Positions 1 to 7,663 of a DNA stretch of 31,704 bases are shown piece after piece. This DNA is from an uncultured Rhodobacterales bacterium (GTDB lineage: Bacteria; Pseudomonadota; Alphaproteobacteria; Rhodobacterales; Rhodobacteraceae). Both the position numbers and the translations under genes were made by a program. Positions within the stretch are counted from its first letter, which is position 1; each line of letters starts with the position of its first letter. Below the pieces are notes generated by a model. That model was not told the origin of the DNA. It saw only the letters and a list, made by a program, of their open reading frames with translations, and searched no databases. The stretch lies in assembly GCA_937901055.1 (NCBI GenBank), contig CALCGO010000294.1, forward strand, positions 1 to 31,704, given 5' to 3'.

Positions 1-687
1 TTACTGCTCGTTGTCGGGACAGGAATGAAGATCAGACGTTATGCAAAGGCCCCCACGCCCTTGAAAATCCCTACTATGCCTGCACCGCGCACGCAAAAGG
101 GTGTTTATTTCCGCATGTTCCGTGAAGTGGTGCTGTTTGAAAGCCTGTTTAAGTCCAACAAATGGATTTGGTTGTTCGGATACCTGTTTCACATTGGCAT
201 GCTCGTCGTTTTCCTACGCCACATTCGCTATTTTACCTTTGACGTCTGGTGGTGGGTCGAAATCATCCAGCCGTTTGGCGTCTACGCCAGTTTTGCGATG
301 GTAATTGGTTTGCTTGGCCTATGGGCGCGCCGATTCCTCGTTGCGCGCATCCGTTACATCTCGGCCCCGTCGGACCATCTTATGCTGGCATTGTTGCTTG
401 GGATCGCCGGCAGCGGAATGATGATGAAGTTCGTTAACCACACCGACATCATCGCAGTGAAAGCCTTTTTCCTAAGCCTGATGCGCTTTCAGCTAACGGA
501 TTTGTATCTACCGACACACCCGATTTTGCTTATCCACCTCGGGTTGGTCGCCATCCTGATGATCATCTACCCAATTTCGAAATTGATGCACGGCCCAGGC
601 GTATTCTTTAGCCCGACGCGCAACCAGATTGATAACTCGCGTGAGAAACGCCACATCGCCCCGTGGGCGAAAAAGCTAGAAGAATAG
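1..687 (+). CDS. dsrM: DsrM, membrane cytochrome b subunit of DsrMKJOP (5' end cut by window)
   Basis: This is the NarI-like integral membrane subunit that binds haem b and exchanges electrons between the quinone pool and DsrK. The frame is open to base 1: eight codons (LLLVVGTG) precede the first ATG at 25 and look like the end of a first membrane helix, so the true start lies left of the window and the ATG at 25 is internal. After it come the proline-rich segment TPLKIPTMPAP typical of DsrM and four more hydrophobic segments. Histidines in HIGMLVVFLRH and in the last helix (IHLGLVAILM...KLMHG) are candidate haem ligands. dsrK follows after 13 bp with a GGGAGGG ribosome site. The family call is strong because the next five genes are dsrKLJOP in order. 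Confidence 0.93.
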   Translation, partial: LLLVVGTGMKIRRYAKAPTPLKIPTMPAPRTQKGVYFRMFREVVLFESLFKSNKWIWLFGYLFHIGMLVVFLRHIRYFTFDVWWWVEIIQPFGVYASFAMVIGLLGLWARRFLVARIRYISAPSDHLMLALLLGIAGSGMMMKFVNHTDIIAVKAFFLSLMRFQLTDLYLPTHPILLIHLGLVAILMIIYPISKLMHGPGVFFSPTRNQIDNSREKRHIAPWAKKLEE

Positions 688-700
688 GGAGGGCGCAACC

Positions 701-2263
701 ATGGCAAAATTAGACATGAACGCTGAAGGCGGCCCCAAGTTTATGGCCGATCCGTTCACGGTCCCTGACATTAAATGCGGCGCGATGGAGGATCTTGAAT
801 CCTACATGGCCCACCCGCAGCACAACACGGACCTCGGTTTTCCGGGCGAGCTGATCGACAACTGGCAGGAAGTTGCCATTGCAAAAATCGGTGAGCTGGC
901 CGAGAAAAACCGCGCGTTTCAGGTTTACCTAGACAGCTGCGTGAAATGTGGTGCCTGTACCGATAAATGCCATTATTTCCTCGGCACGGGCGACCCGAAA
1001 AACATGCCGGTTGCACGTCAAGATTTGCTGCGCTCAGTTTATCGTCGTTACTACACGTTTGCGGGCAAGTATTTCCCCAAACTGGTTGGCGCACGAGACC
1101 TGACCCGCGAAGTTCTGGATGAGTGGTATAACTATTATCATCAGTGCTCCCAGTGTCGCCGCTGCTCGGTATTCTGCCCGTATGGCATTGATACCGCAGA
1201 GATTTCTATGGCCGCTCGTGAGATTATGAATACCGTCGGTCTAGGCCAGAAGTATTGTAACGAAATCATCGCCAAGGCTTCGGCCGTTGGCAACAACCTC
1301 GGCATGAACCCCAAGGCGCTGCGTGCGACGCTTGAGGATCTGGAAGAGGATCTCGAAGATGAAACCGGCCTTTCTATCCGCATTCCGTTGGATGAAAAAG
1401 GTGCCGACATTCTGTTGATCACTCCGTCTGCCGATTTCTTCGCCGAACCACACATCGACGGCCTGCTTGGCTACGCGAAAGTGTTCCACGAAGCTGGCGT
1501 TAGCTGGACGGTAAGTTCCTACGCTTCCGAGGCTGCCAACTTTGGTATGTTCATCGGATCGTATGAAAACATGCGTACGCTAGGCCTTCGTATTCGTCAG
1601 GCGGCCGAAGATTTGGGCGTGAAACGGATCGTTTTCGGAGAATGTGGCCACGCTTGGCGTGTGGCTTATAGCTTCCTCAATACACTCGCTGGTCCATTCG
1701 ACTTCCTCGATCAAAACTATCCCATTCCGCAGCATATCATGGAATTCACCCATGATATGATCCAGAAGGGTGAGTTGAACTTCGACAAGTCTAAAAACGA
1801 CCACATTCGCCTGACTTACCACGACAGCTGTAATGTTGCCCGTGGTGCAGGAATGGGCGGATACGAGGGCGGTCAGTTCGACCTACCGCGCGAAGTATTG
1901 AAGGCGTGTTGTAACAACTACTTCGATATGGAGCGCGACACCATCAAGGAAAGCACGTTCTGCTGTGGTGGTGGTGGAGGTCTGTTGACGGATGATCTGA
2001 TGGACCTGCGCGTCAAAGGTGCAAGCCCGCGAATGACCGCATTGAAAGATGTAACCGAAGAACACGGGGTGACCCACATGGCCGCAATTTGCGCCATCTG
2101 TAAGACCCAGTTCTCGAAGGTTATGCCGAAATATGGCTATGAAATGGACTCGGTTCTGTCGGTCCACCAGCTAGTCTCGAACGCCCTGATCCTTACAGGG
2201 CAAGAAACAGAAGAAGACGCCGCGCCTGAAGAGGCCGCAGCTGCAACGGAGGTTACCCAATGA
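701..2263 (+). CDS. dsrK: DsrK, HdrD-like iron-sulfur catalytic subunit of DsrMKJOP
   Basis: This cytoplasmic subunit belongs to the heterodisulfide-reductase HdrD family. In sulfur oxidisers it is thought to handle DsrC trisulfide or disulfide and to pass electrons to or from DsrM. Two [4Fe-4S] ferredoxin motifs are visible: CVKCGACTDKC at residues 80-90 and CSQCRRCSVFC at 149-159. The second half carries two CCG-type cysteine regions, GECGHAW near 310 and HDSC...CCGGGGG...CAIC near 370-470, which in this family bind the unusual catalytic [4Fe-4S] site. The length of 520 aa fits DsrK. The last codons overlap the dsrL start as ATGA, implying translational coupling. The C-terminal tail is Glu/Ala-rich and probably disordered. 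Confidence 0.96.
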   Translation: MAKLDMNAEGGPKFMADPFTVPDIKCGAMEDLESYMAHPQHNTDLGFPGELIDNWQEVAIAKIGELAEKNRAFQVYLDSCVKCGACTDKCHYFLGTGDPKNMPVARQDLLRSVYRRYYTFAGKYFPKLVGARDLTREVLDEWYNYYHQCSQCRRCSVFCPYGIDTAEISMAAREIMNTVGLGQKYCNEIIAKASAVGNNLGMNPKALRATLEDLEEDLEDETGLSIRIPLDEKGADILLITPSADFFAEPHIDGLLGYAKVFHEAGVSWTVSSYASEAANFGMFIGSYENMRTLGLRIRQAAEDLGVKRIVFGECGHAWRVAYSFLNTLAGPFDFLDQNYPIPQHIMEFTHDMIQKGELNFDKSKNDHIRLTYHDSCNVARGAGMGGYEGGQFDLPREVLKACCNNYFDMERDTIKESTFCCGGGGGLLTDDLMDLRVKGASPRMTALKDVTEEHGVTHMAAICAICKTQFSKVMPKYGYEMDSVLSVHQLVSNALILTGQETEEDAAPEEAAAATEVTQ

Positions 2264-4197
2264 ACGATCAAATGCCGACATTTGTGCGCTACGAACAGGG
2301 CGAGACGCCCGACGATTGGGATCTGGAAGATAAAATCTTCACGCAGGACAAATCGTACAAGTGCCCGACTTATATCCAGAAAACCGCGCCGTGTTCCGGC
2401 TCGTGCCCATCAGGACATGATATTCGCGGCTGGCTGGCAATTGCCCGAGGCATGGACAAATCTCCGGTCGAGGGTCAGGCTTGGCAGGAATATGCCTTCG
2501 CCAAAATGACCGAAGCCAACCCGTTCCCCGCCTCCATGGGTCGCGTTTGCCCCGCACCTTGCGAATCCGGTTGTAACCGTAATGAAGTCGACGACTATGT
2601 TGGCATCAACGCTGTTGAACAATATGTCGGTGACTGGGCTAACGAAAACAACCTGAAGCTTGCCGAAGTTGGCGCAGCGACTGGTCGTAAGATTGCCGTT
2701 ATCGGTGGCGGGCCTGCTGGTCTGTCGGCGGCCTACTTCCTGCGCCGCGCTGGTCACGAAGTTGTGCTTTATGATGCAAACAACAAACTTGGCGGCATGA
2801 TGCGTTACGGCATCCCGGGCTACCGTACGCCACGCGACATGCTGGACATCGAAATTGGCCGCATTACCGAAATGGGCGTTGAGGTTCATCTGAACACCAC
2901 CGTTGGCAAAGACGTCGCTATCGACACTCTCGAAGCAAATTATGACGCGATCTTCTGGGCGCTTGGCGCACAAAAGGGCCGCCCACTGCCAATCCCGGGT
3001 TGGGAAGGCACAGAAAACTGCATCGACGGCGTAGAATTCCTCGACGCGTTCAATAAAGGCTGGGTTGTTGGTACGGCGCAAAAAGTTGTGGTTGTTGGCG
3101 GTGGTGATACCTCCATCGACGTTGCATCCGTTGCCCGCCGTCTTGGTCACGTAACTAACGTTGCAAAAACCGAGCATTCTGATGGTTCTGTCATCGACTT
3201 CACCGCGCAAGACACCGCTGGCGTTTTGTCGCGCGAAGGTATGCAGGCGACTTTGACATCCCTGTTCCCGATTGAACAGATGACAGCCGCGGAGCATGAG
3301 CGCGAAGACGCTAAACGCGAAGGTGTTGATATCCGTGGCAGCGTTATGCCGCTGGAAGTTATCAAAGACGAAACCGGCAAAGCGATCGCGCTGAAATGTT
3401 GCGAATGTGACATGAAGGGTAACGCACCGGTTCCTCGTGAAGGCACAGAGTTCGAAATCGAAGCCGACATCATCATCTCGGCTATTGGTCAAGCGGGTGA
3501 CTTTGAAGGCCTTGAGGCTTTCGATAATGGCCGTGGTTTCATCGATACGGATGCCGGTTACACTGTTAAAGGCCACGCCAAGCATTTCGCTGGCGGCGAC
3601 ATCATCAAACCTCATTTGTTGACAACAGCTATCGGGCACGGCCGTGTAGCTGCTGCTACTATCACGGATTTCCTTGATGATGGTGAAATTGAAAAGCGTC
3701 CTACAATTGACCTACACCAGTTCAATCTGCTGGAAGAACTGCACGCACGCGGTAAAGAACCTTCTGCGTACGACCACCAGCCAACGCGCGGTACGGACAG
3801 CGAAGATTTCGCGGTTCACAACTTTGATAACCGCTCGGATAGCCAGATCGTTAAGCACACGGAGCTTTATAAAGGTCACTTCCCTTATGAAGCGCGTGAA
3901 GTTCGCGACGAAGTGCATATCGAGGGCGACAATGTTCTTGGTAACTTCGAAGAACGCATCATCGCATACACTGAAGAGCAGGCCCAAAAAGAGGGCGAGC
4001 GTTGCATGTCCTGCGGTATGTGTTTCGAGTGCGATAATTGCGTGATCTACTGTCCGCAGGATGCTGTATCGCGCGTTAAGAAGTCTGACCGTACCGTTGG
4101 TCGTTATGTTGAAACCGATTACTCAAAATGTATCGGTTGCCACATCTGTGCCGACGTTTGCCCAACGGGCTACATCAAAATGGGTCTTGGAGCATAA
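2260..4197 (+). CDS. dsrL: DsrL, NAD(P)H:acceptor iron-sulfur flavoprotein
   Basis: DsrL couples reverse sulfite reductase (DsrAB) to NAD(P)+ in the cytoplasm and is a marker of the sulfur-oxidising version of the pathway. It resembles the glutamate synthase small subunit with a ferredoxin tail. An N-terminal cysteine domain has CPTYIQKTAPCSGSC (35-49) and CPAPCESGC (97-105). An FAD-binding GGGPAG lies at 149-154 and a second dinucleotide fold VVVVGGGDTS near 273. Two C-terminal 4Fe-4S motifs follow, CMSCGMCFECDNC near 581 and CIGCHICADVC near 623. The length of 645 aa matches DsrL. The start is fixed by the ATGA overlap with dsrK. A 409-aa antisense frame over its first part is a coding shadow. 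Confidence 0.96.
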   Translation: MNDQMPTFVRYEQGETPDDWDLEDKIFTQDKSYKCPTYIQKTAPCSGSCPSGHDIRGWLAIARGMDKSPVEGQAWQEYAFAKMTEANPFPASMGRVCPAPCESGCNRNEVDDYVGINAVEQYVGDWANENNLKLAEVGAATGRKIAVIGGGPAGLSAAYFLRRAGHEVVLYDANNKLGGMMRYGIPGYRTPRDMLDIEIGRITEMGVEVHLNTTVGKDVAIDTLEANYDAIFWALGAQKGRPLPIPGWEGTENCIDGVEFLDAFNKGWVVGTAQKVVVVGGGDTSIDVASVARRLGHVTNVAKTEHSDGSVIDFTAQDTAGVLSREGMQATLTSLFPIEQMTAAEHEREDAKREGVDIRGSVMPLEVIKDETGKAIALKCCECDMKGNAPVPREGTEFEIEADIIISAIGQAGDFEGLEAFDNGRGFIDTDAGYTVKGHAKHFAGGDIIKPHLLTTAIGHGRVAAATITDFLDDGEIEKRPTIDLHQFNLLEELHARGKEPSAYDHQPTRGTDSEDFAVHNFDNRSDSQIVKHTELYKGHFPYEAREVRDEVHIEGDNVLGNFEERIIAYTEEQAQKEGERCMSCGMCFECDNCVIYCPQDAVSRVKKSDRTVGRYVETDYSKCIGCHICADVCPTGYIKMGLGA

Positions 4198-4199
4198 AA

Positions 4200-4640
4200 A
4201 TGAAACGGCTGATCATAGCTACATTGGTTTTGTTCGGCCTTTCGGTCGGCATGTCGCAAGCGGGGTCGGTTTATCCCGAAATCCCGAAGGCGACTGGCGT
4301 AGCGCACCCCGAGGGTAACGACTATTGGCGGATCAACCACATGGATTTGCTGCGTCATGACCGTGATTTGACGGTGCAGGACGGCGTTCGGGACACCGAT
4401 GCGTCCCTATCCGATTGCGTTACGTGTCATGCAGTAAATGGCCCTGATGCCAAGCCGGTAACTGTGAAAAGTGAAGAACATTTCTGTCGTGTTTGCCATG
4501 ATTACGCAGCCGTTAAAGTTGATTGTTTCCAATGCCATAACTCGGTTCCACCGGAATTGGGCGAAGCATCTTTGATGTTCAAAGACGATACCGAAGCACT
4601 CGATGTTTTGTTGGCATATATTGAAGGGCTTTCGCAATGA
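4200..4640 (+). CDS. dsrJ: DsrJ, periplasmic trihaem cytochrome c (atypical: no extra cysteine)
   Basis: DsrJ is the periplasmic trihaem cytochrome of DsrMKJOP. I chose the ATG at 4200: it lies two bases after the dsrL stop, has GGAG eight bases upstream, and starts a clear signal peptide (MKRLIIATLVLFGLSVGMSQA). A longer frame from 4128 would overlap dsrL and lose the signal. Three haem motifs are present: CVTCH (73-77), CRVCH (96-100) and CFQCH (109-113). All six cysteines of the protein are in these motifs. The Allochromatium-type DsrJ has one more cysteine upstream of the conserved NHMD segment that serves as a distal haem ligand; here that stretch reads AHPEGNDYWRINHMD, with His36 near the expected spot. 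Length is 146 aa. It overlaps dsrO as ATGA. Confidence 0.94.
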   Translation: MKRLIIATLVLFGLSVGMSQAGSVYPEIPKATGVAHPEGNDYWRINHMDLLRHDRDLTVQDGVRDTDASLSDCVTCHAVNGPDAKPVTVKSEEHFCRVCHDYAAVKVDCFQCHNSVPPELGEASLMFKDDTEALDVLLAYIEGLSQ

Positions 4641-5422
4641 ATATTCCCGGATTGAACCCGACCGGTGGCTGTGGCGGTGGTTGTGCAGGCAAAGAGAAGG
4701 GCGCCGATATGCATCGTCGTGACTTCCTTAAAAGCGGCGCGGCTATGGCAACTGTTACTCTTGCGCCCGGCGTTACGCTAATGGCTATGGGCAGCGGTGT
4801 CGCTGCGGCAGCCAACCCCGATACGCGCTGGGGCTTGCTGATCGATGCTGGTAAATGCCCGTCTGATTGTTCAGCGTGTGTAACGGCCTGTTCAAACGAG
4901 CATGGCTGGGAAGACAATGGTCTGGAAACTGACCCACAGTGGATCCGCAAGGTAACGTTGCGCGACAAAAGCACGGGGCGCGAAAACTCGCTGCCTGTTA
5001 TGTGCCAGCACTGTGAAAGCCCACCTTGTGTGGATGTTTGCCCAACGGGCGCCTCATTCAAACGTGAAGACGGTATCGTTCTTGTTGACCGCCACATTTG
5101 CATCGGTTGCCGGTATTGCATGATGGCTTGCCCCTTCAAGGCGCGTTCATTTGTGCACGAACCTGTTACAGGTCAAAAAGAAACAACGCCTCGTGGTAAT
5201 GGCACAGTTGAGGGCTGCAATATGTGTGTCCATAAGCTGGACCGCGGCGACGGAACCACCGCTTGCGTAGAGGCATGCACTGCCACCGGCAACAACGCCA
5301 TGATTTTCGGTGATCTGAATGATCCTGAAAGTGATATTTCCAAGGCCTTGGCCAGCTATCCAAGCATCGAGCTTCGCTCTGATCTTCGGCTGAACCTCGG
5401 CGTTCGCTACCAGAATATATAG
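4637..5422 (+). CDS. dsrO: DsrO, Tat-exported iron-sulfur protein of DsrMKJOP
   Basis: DsrO is a periplasmic ferredoxin-like electron carrier between DsrJ and the membrane subunit DsrP. A twin-arginine motif RRDFLK at residues 27-32 is followed by a hydrophobic stretch ending in GVAAAA. Four cysteine groups follow: CPSDCSACVTAC, CQHCESPPCVDVC, CIGCRYCMMAC and CNMC...CVEAC, enough for up to four [4Fe-4S] clusters. The ATGA overlap with dsrJ and GAAGGG upstream support the start at 4637. A second ATG at 4709 (MHRRDF) with AGAAGG upstream would remove a 24-residue Cys/Gly-rich leader (GGCGGGC); I cannot decide which is used. dsrP follows after 10 bp. Confidence 0.94.
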   Translation: MNIPGLNPTGGCGGGCAGKEKGADMHRRDFLKSGAAMATVTLAPGVTLMAMGSGVAAAANPDTRWGLLIDAGKCPSDCSACVTACSNEHGWEDNGLETDPQWIRKVTLRDKSTGRENSLPVMCQHCESPPCVDVCPTGASFKREDGIVLVDRHICIGCRYCMMACPFKARSFVHEPVTGQKETTPRGNGTVEGCNMCVHKLDRGDGTTACVEACTATGNNAMIFGDLNDPESDISKALASYPSIELRSDLRLNLGVRYQNI

Positions 5423-5432
5423 GAGCCACGCC

Positions 5433-6638
5433 ATGGAACGGATCATCTATCGCGAGCTAAAATCAACGCCACAGTTCTGGGGTTCGATTATTATGCTGGG
5501 CATGTTTGTCTTGGCAGCAGCAGTTTCGGTTTTGTATATCGAGCATCACGGCCATATCGTAACAGGCATGAACAATCAGACCGTTTGGGGCCTGCCGCAT
5601 GTATTTGCGATCTTCTTGATTGTTGCGGCATCGGGTGCGCTGAATGTGTCTTCGATCGGTTCGGTGTTCGGCAAAACTGCCTATAAACCCGTAGCGCGTC
5701 TTTCCAGCCTTCTTGCTATGGCGTTGTTGATGGGTGGTTTGGCTGTGCTGGTTCTTGATCTTGGTCGTCCCGATCGGCTGATCGTTGCCATGACTTACTT
5801 TAACCTGACCTCCATCTTTACTTGGAATATCCTGCTATATACCGGATTCCTCGCAGTGGTTGCGGTTTACCTGTACGCCCAGATGGCGCGCGGGATTCCC
5901 AGCCTTGCGTTGCGGGCGGCCGGGACGGCGGCTTTCTTGTGGCGGTTGATATTGACCACGGGTACGGGGTCAATCTTTGGCTGGCTTGTTGCCCGTCCCG
6001 GGTATGACGCGGCGATTATGGCGCCGTTGTTTATTGCCATGTCCTTTGCCTTTGGTCTTGCGGTTTTCCTCATTGTGATGGTCTGGACCTGCCGCACAAC
6101 TACACGGGATTTCAGCCCCGACTTGCGCACCCGTCAGGCAAGATTGCTTGGCCTATTTGTGGCGGTGGTGCTGTACTTCACTACAGTTCAGCATCTATCA
6201 AACATCTATGTTGCAGAACACACTGGGTTCGAACGCTTCATCCTGCTTGAAGGTGGTATCATTACCCTGCTGTTCTGGGGCGGTCAGATATTCCTAGGTA
6301 GCATCGTGCCACTGGTTCTGCTTTTCCACCCAAAACTGGACACCAAATTTGCCTATGTGATTACGGCAGCTTTGCTGGTTGTCCTTGGCGGGTTTGTTCA
6401 GCTTTATGTAATAATCGTTGGCGGGCAGGCGTATCCATTGGAAATTTTCCCGGGTTTTGAAGTTACCAGCGGCTTTGGTGACGGCGCTATCAACCATTAT
6501 ACGCCAAGCGTTTATGAATGGGCTTTGGGTGGTGGCGGCATCGCGGTTACGTTCCTTATAACAGGTTTGGGAATGAAATTTTTGCGCATCTTGCCTACGA
6601 ACCTTTCCAATGCGAATGTGAACCGCAAGGATCTCTAG
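5433..6638 (+). CDS. dsrP: DsrP, NrfD/PsrC-type membrane quinone-interacting subunit
   Basis: This 401-aa integral membrane protein has about ten hydrophobic helices across its whole length and no cofactor motifs, as expected for the NrfD/PsrC family. With DsrO it forms the second quinone-linked module of DsrMKJOP. The start at 5433 has AGGAG eight bases upstream and lies 10 bp after dsrO. Gene order and length match DsrP of other sulfur oxidisers. The next gene begins 17 bp later on the same strand, so the operon continues. Confidence 0.94.
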   Translation: MERIIYRELKSTPQFWGSIIMLGMFVLAAAVSVLYIEHHGHIVTGMNNQTVWGLPHVFAIFLIVAASGALNVSSIGSVFGKTAYKPVARLSSLLAMALLMGGLAVLVLDLGRPDRLIVAMTYFNLTSIFTWNILLYTGFLAVVAVYLYAQMARGIPSLALRAAGTAAFLWRLILTTGTGSIFGWLVARPGYDAAIMAPLFIAMSFAFGLAVFLIVMVWTCRTTTRDFSPDLRTRQARLLGLFVAVVLYFTTVQHLSNIYVAEHTGFERFILLEGGIITLLFWGGQIFLGSIVPLVLLFHPKLDTKFAYVITAALLVVLGGFVQLYVIIVGGQAYPLEIFPGFEVTSGFGDGAINHYTPSVYEWALGGGGIAVTFLITGLGMKFLRILPTNLSNANVNRKDL

Positions 6639-6655
6639 TCACATAAAGGGGCATC

Positions 6656-7663
6656 ATGGAACAAGAACTACATCCGTTCGCCAAGTTCATCCAAATTCTC
6701 GCGCGGGGTAAAACCAAGACCCGCGCGTTCACTGTTGAGGAATCGCAAGAGGCGATGGCCATGATCCTGCGTGGCGAGGCCAAGCCGGAACAAATCGGTG
6801 CCTTCCTGATGTTGCTTCGCCTGAAAGAAGAAACCCCCGAGGAAATTGCGGGCTTCACCATGGGCACACGCGACACGTTTGATCTGCCTGCAAACATTCC
6901 AGCCGTCGATGTCGATTGGTCCTCGTACGCTGGTAAACGGCGGCAGTTACCGTGGTTTATTCTTTCCGCATTGCTGTTGGCACAGAACGGTTTCAAAGTT
7001 TTCATGCATGGAACAGGTGGCCACACTCCGGGCCGGATATATACGCGCGAAACGCTTCAACAATTGGGGTTCCCGATTGCCCGCTGTTTTGATCAAGCAG
7101 TTGATCATCTCGCCGCCAGCAATTTCGCTTATGTGCCATTGGAGGTGCTGTCTCCAAAGCTGCGCGAATTGATCGAGATGCGTCCGACTTTCGGTTTGCG
7201 CTCACCAGTTCACAGCTTCGCCCGGATGCTGAACCCGTTTAACGCGCCCGTTATGATGCAGGGCATTTTCCATCGCGGCTTTATGGACATTCACGCAGGT
7301 GCAGGCTTGCTGCTAGATCAGCCTGTGACGACCGTTTTCCGCGGTGAAGGCGGTGAAATCGAACGCCGCCCCAACAAGCCAACGGTTGCATGGACGGCAG
7401 CGAATGGCGAAATCACGAATGAAGAATGGCCAGCCCTACTACCAAATGGTCACGCTGCAGCTGACGAGGAAATGGATATCCAGAACCTGATCGCCATTTG
7501 GCGTGGCGAGCAATCCAGCGAATATGCGGAAGCGTCGATCACTGGCACATTGGCAATCGCGCTGAAATCTATGGGTCAGGCCGAAACGGGCGAGGCCGCG
7601 CAAGCCATGGCACAAAATATGTGGGTCAACCGTGATCGGAGCGGCCTGCCCGTAGCGGCATGA
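6656..7663 (+). CDS. TrpD2-like (glycosyltransferase family 3 fold) protein in dsr operon
   Basis: The protein has the fold family of anthranilate phosphoribosyltransferase (TrpD): an N-terminal helical domain with FTVEESQEAMAMILRGEAKPEQ, a typical GAFLMLLRLKEET segment, then the nucleoside-phosphorylase-like alpha/beta domain. The phosphoribosyl-diphosphate motif GTGGD expected near residue 85 is replaced by SSYAGKRRQ, and the KHGNR region reads MHGTGGH near residue 118, so true TrpD activity is unlikely. It is closer to the TrpD2/YbiB group, whose described member binds nucleic acid. No other trp gene is nearby. It starts 17 bp after dsrP and overlaps dsrN by four bases, so it is co-expressed with siroheme-amide synthesis. 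A role with DsrN in cofactor supply is a guess from position only. Confidence 0.75.
   Translation: MEQELHPFAKFIQILARGKTKTRAFTVEESQEAMAMILRGEAKPEQIGAFLMLLRLKEETPEEIAGFTMGTRDTFDLPANIPAVDVDWSSYAGKRRQLPWFILSALLLAQNGFKVFMHGTGGHTPGRIYTRETLQQLGFPIARCFDQAVDHLAASNFAYVPLEVLSPKLRELIEMRPTFGLRSPVHSFARMLNPFNAPVMMQGIFHRGFMDIHAGAGLLLDQPVTTVFRGEGGEIERRPNKPTVAWTAANGEITNEEWPALLPNGHAAADEEMDIQNLIAIWRGEQSSEYAEASITGTLAIALKSMGQAETGEAAQAMAQNMWVNRDRSGLPVAA

Noticed and set aside
2410..3639. 409-aa open frame on the - strand
   Set aside because: It lies wholly opposite dsrL, which has clear motifs throughout; the translation shows no family feature, so it is a coding shadow.
4128..4199. Longer N terminus for DsrJ starting inside dsrL
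   Set aside because: It would overlap the second ferredoxin motif of dsrL and hide the signal peptide that begins at 4200.
6656..7663. Functional anthranilate phosphoribosyltransferase (TrpD)
   Set aside because: The PRPP-binding motifs are replaced and no trp genes are near.
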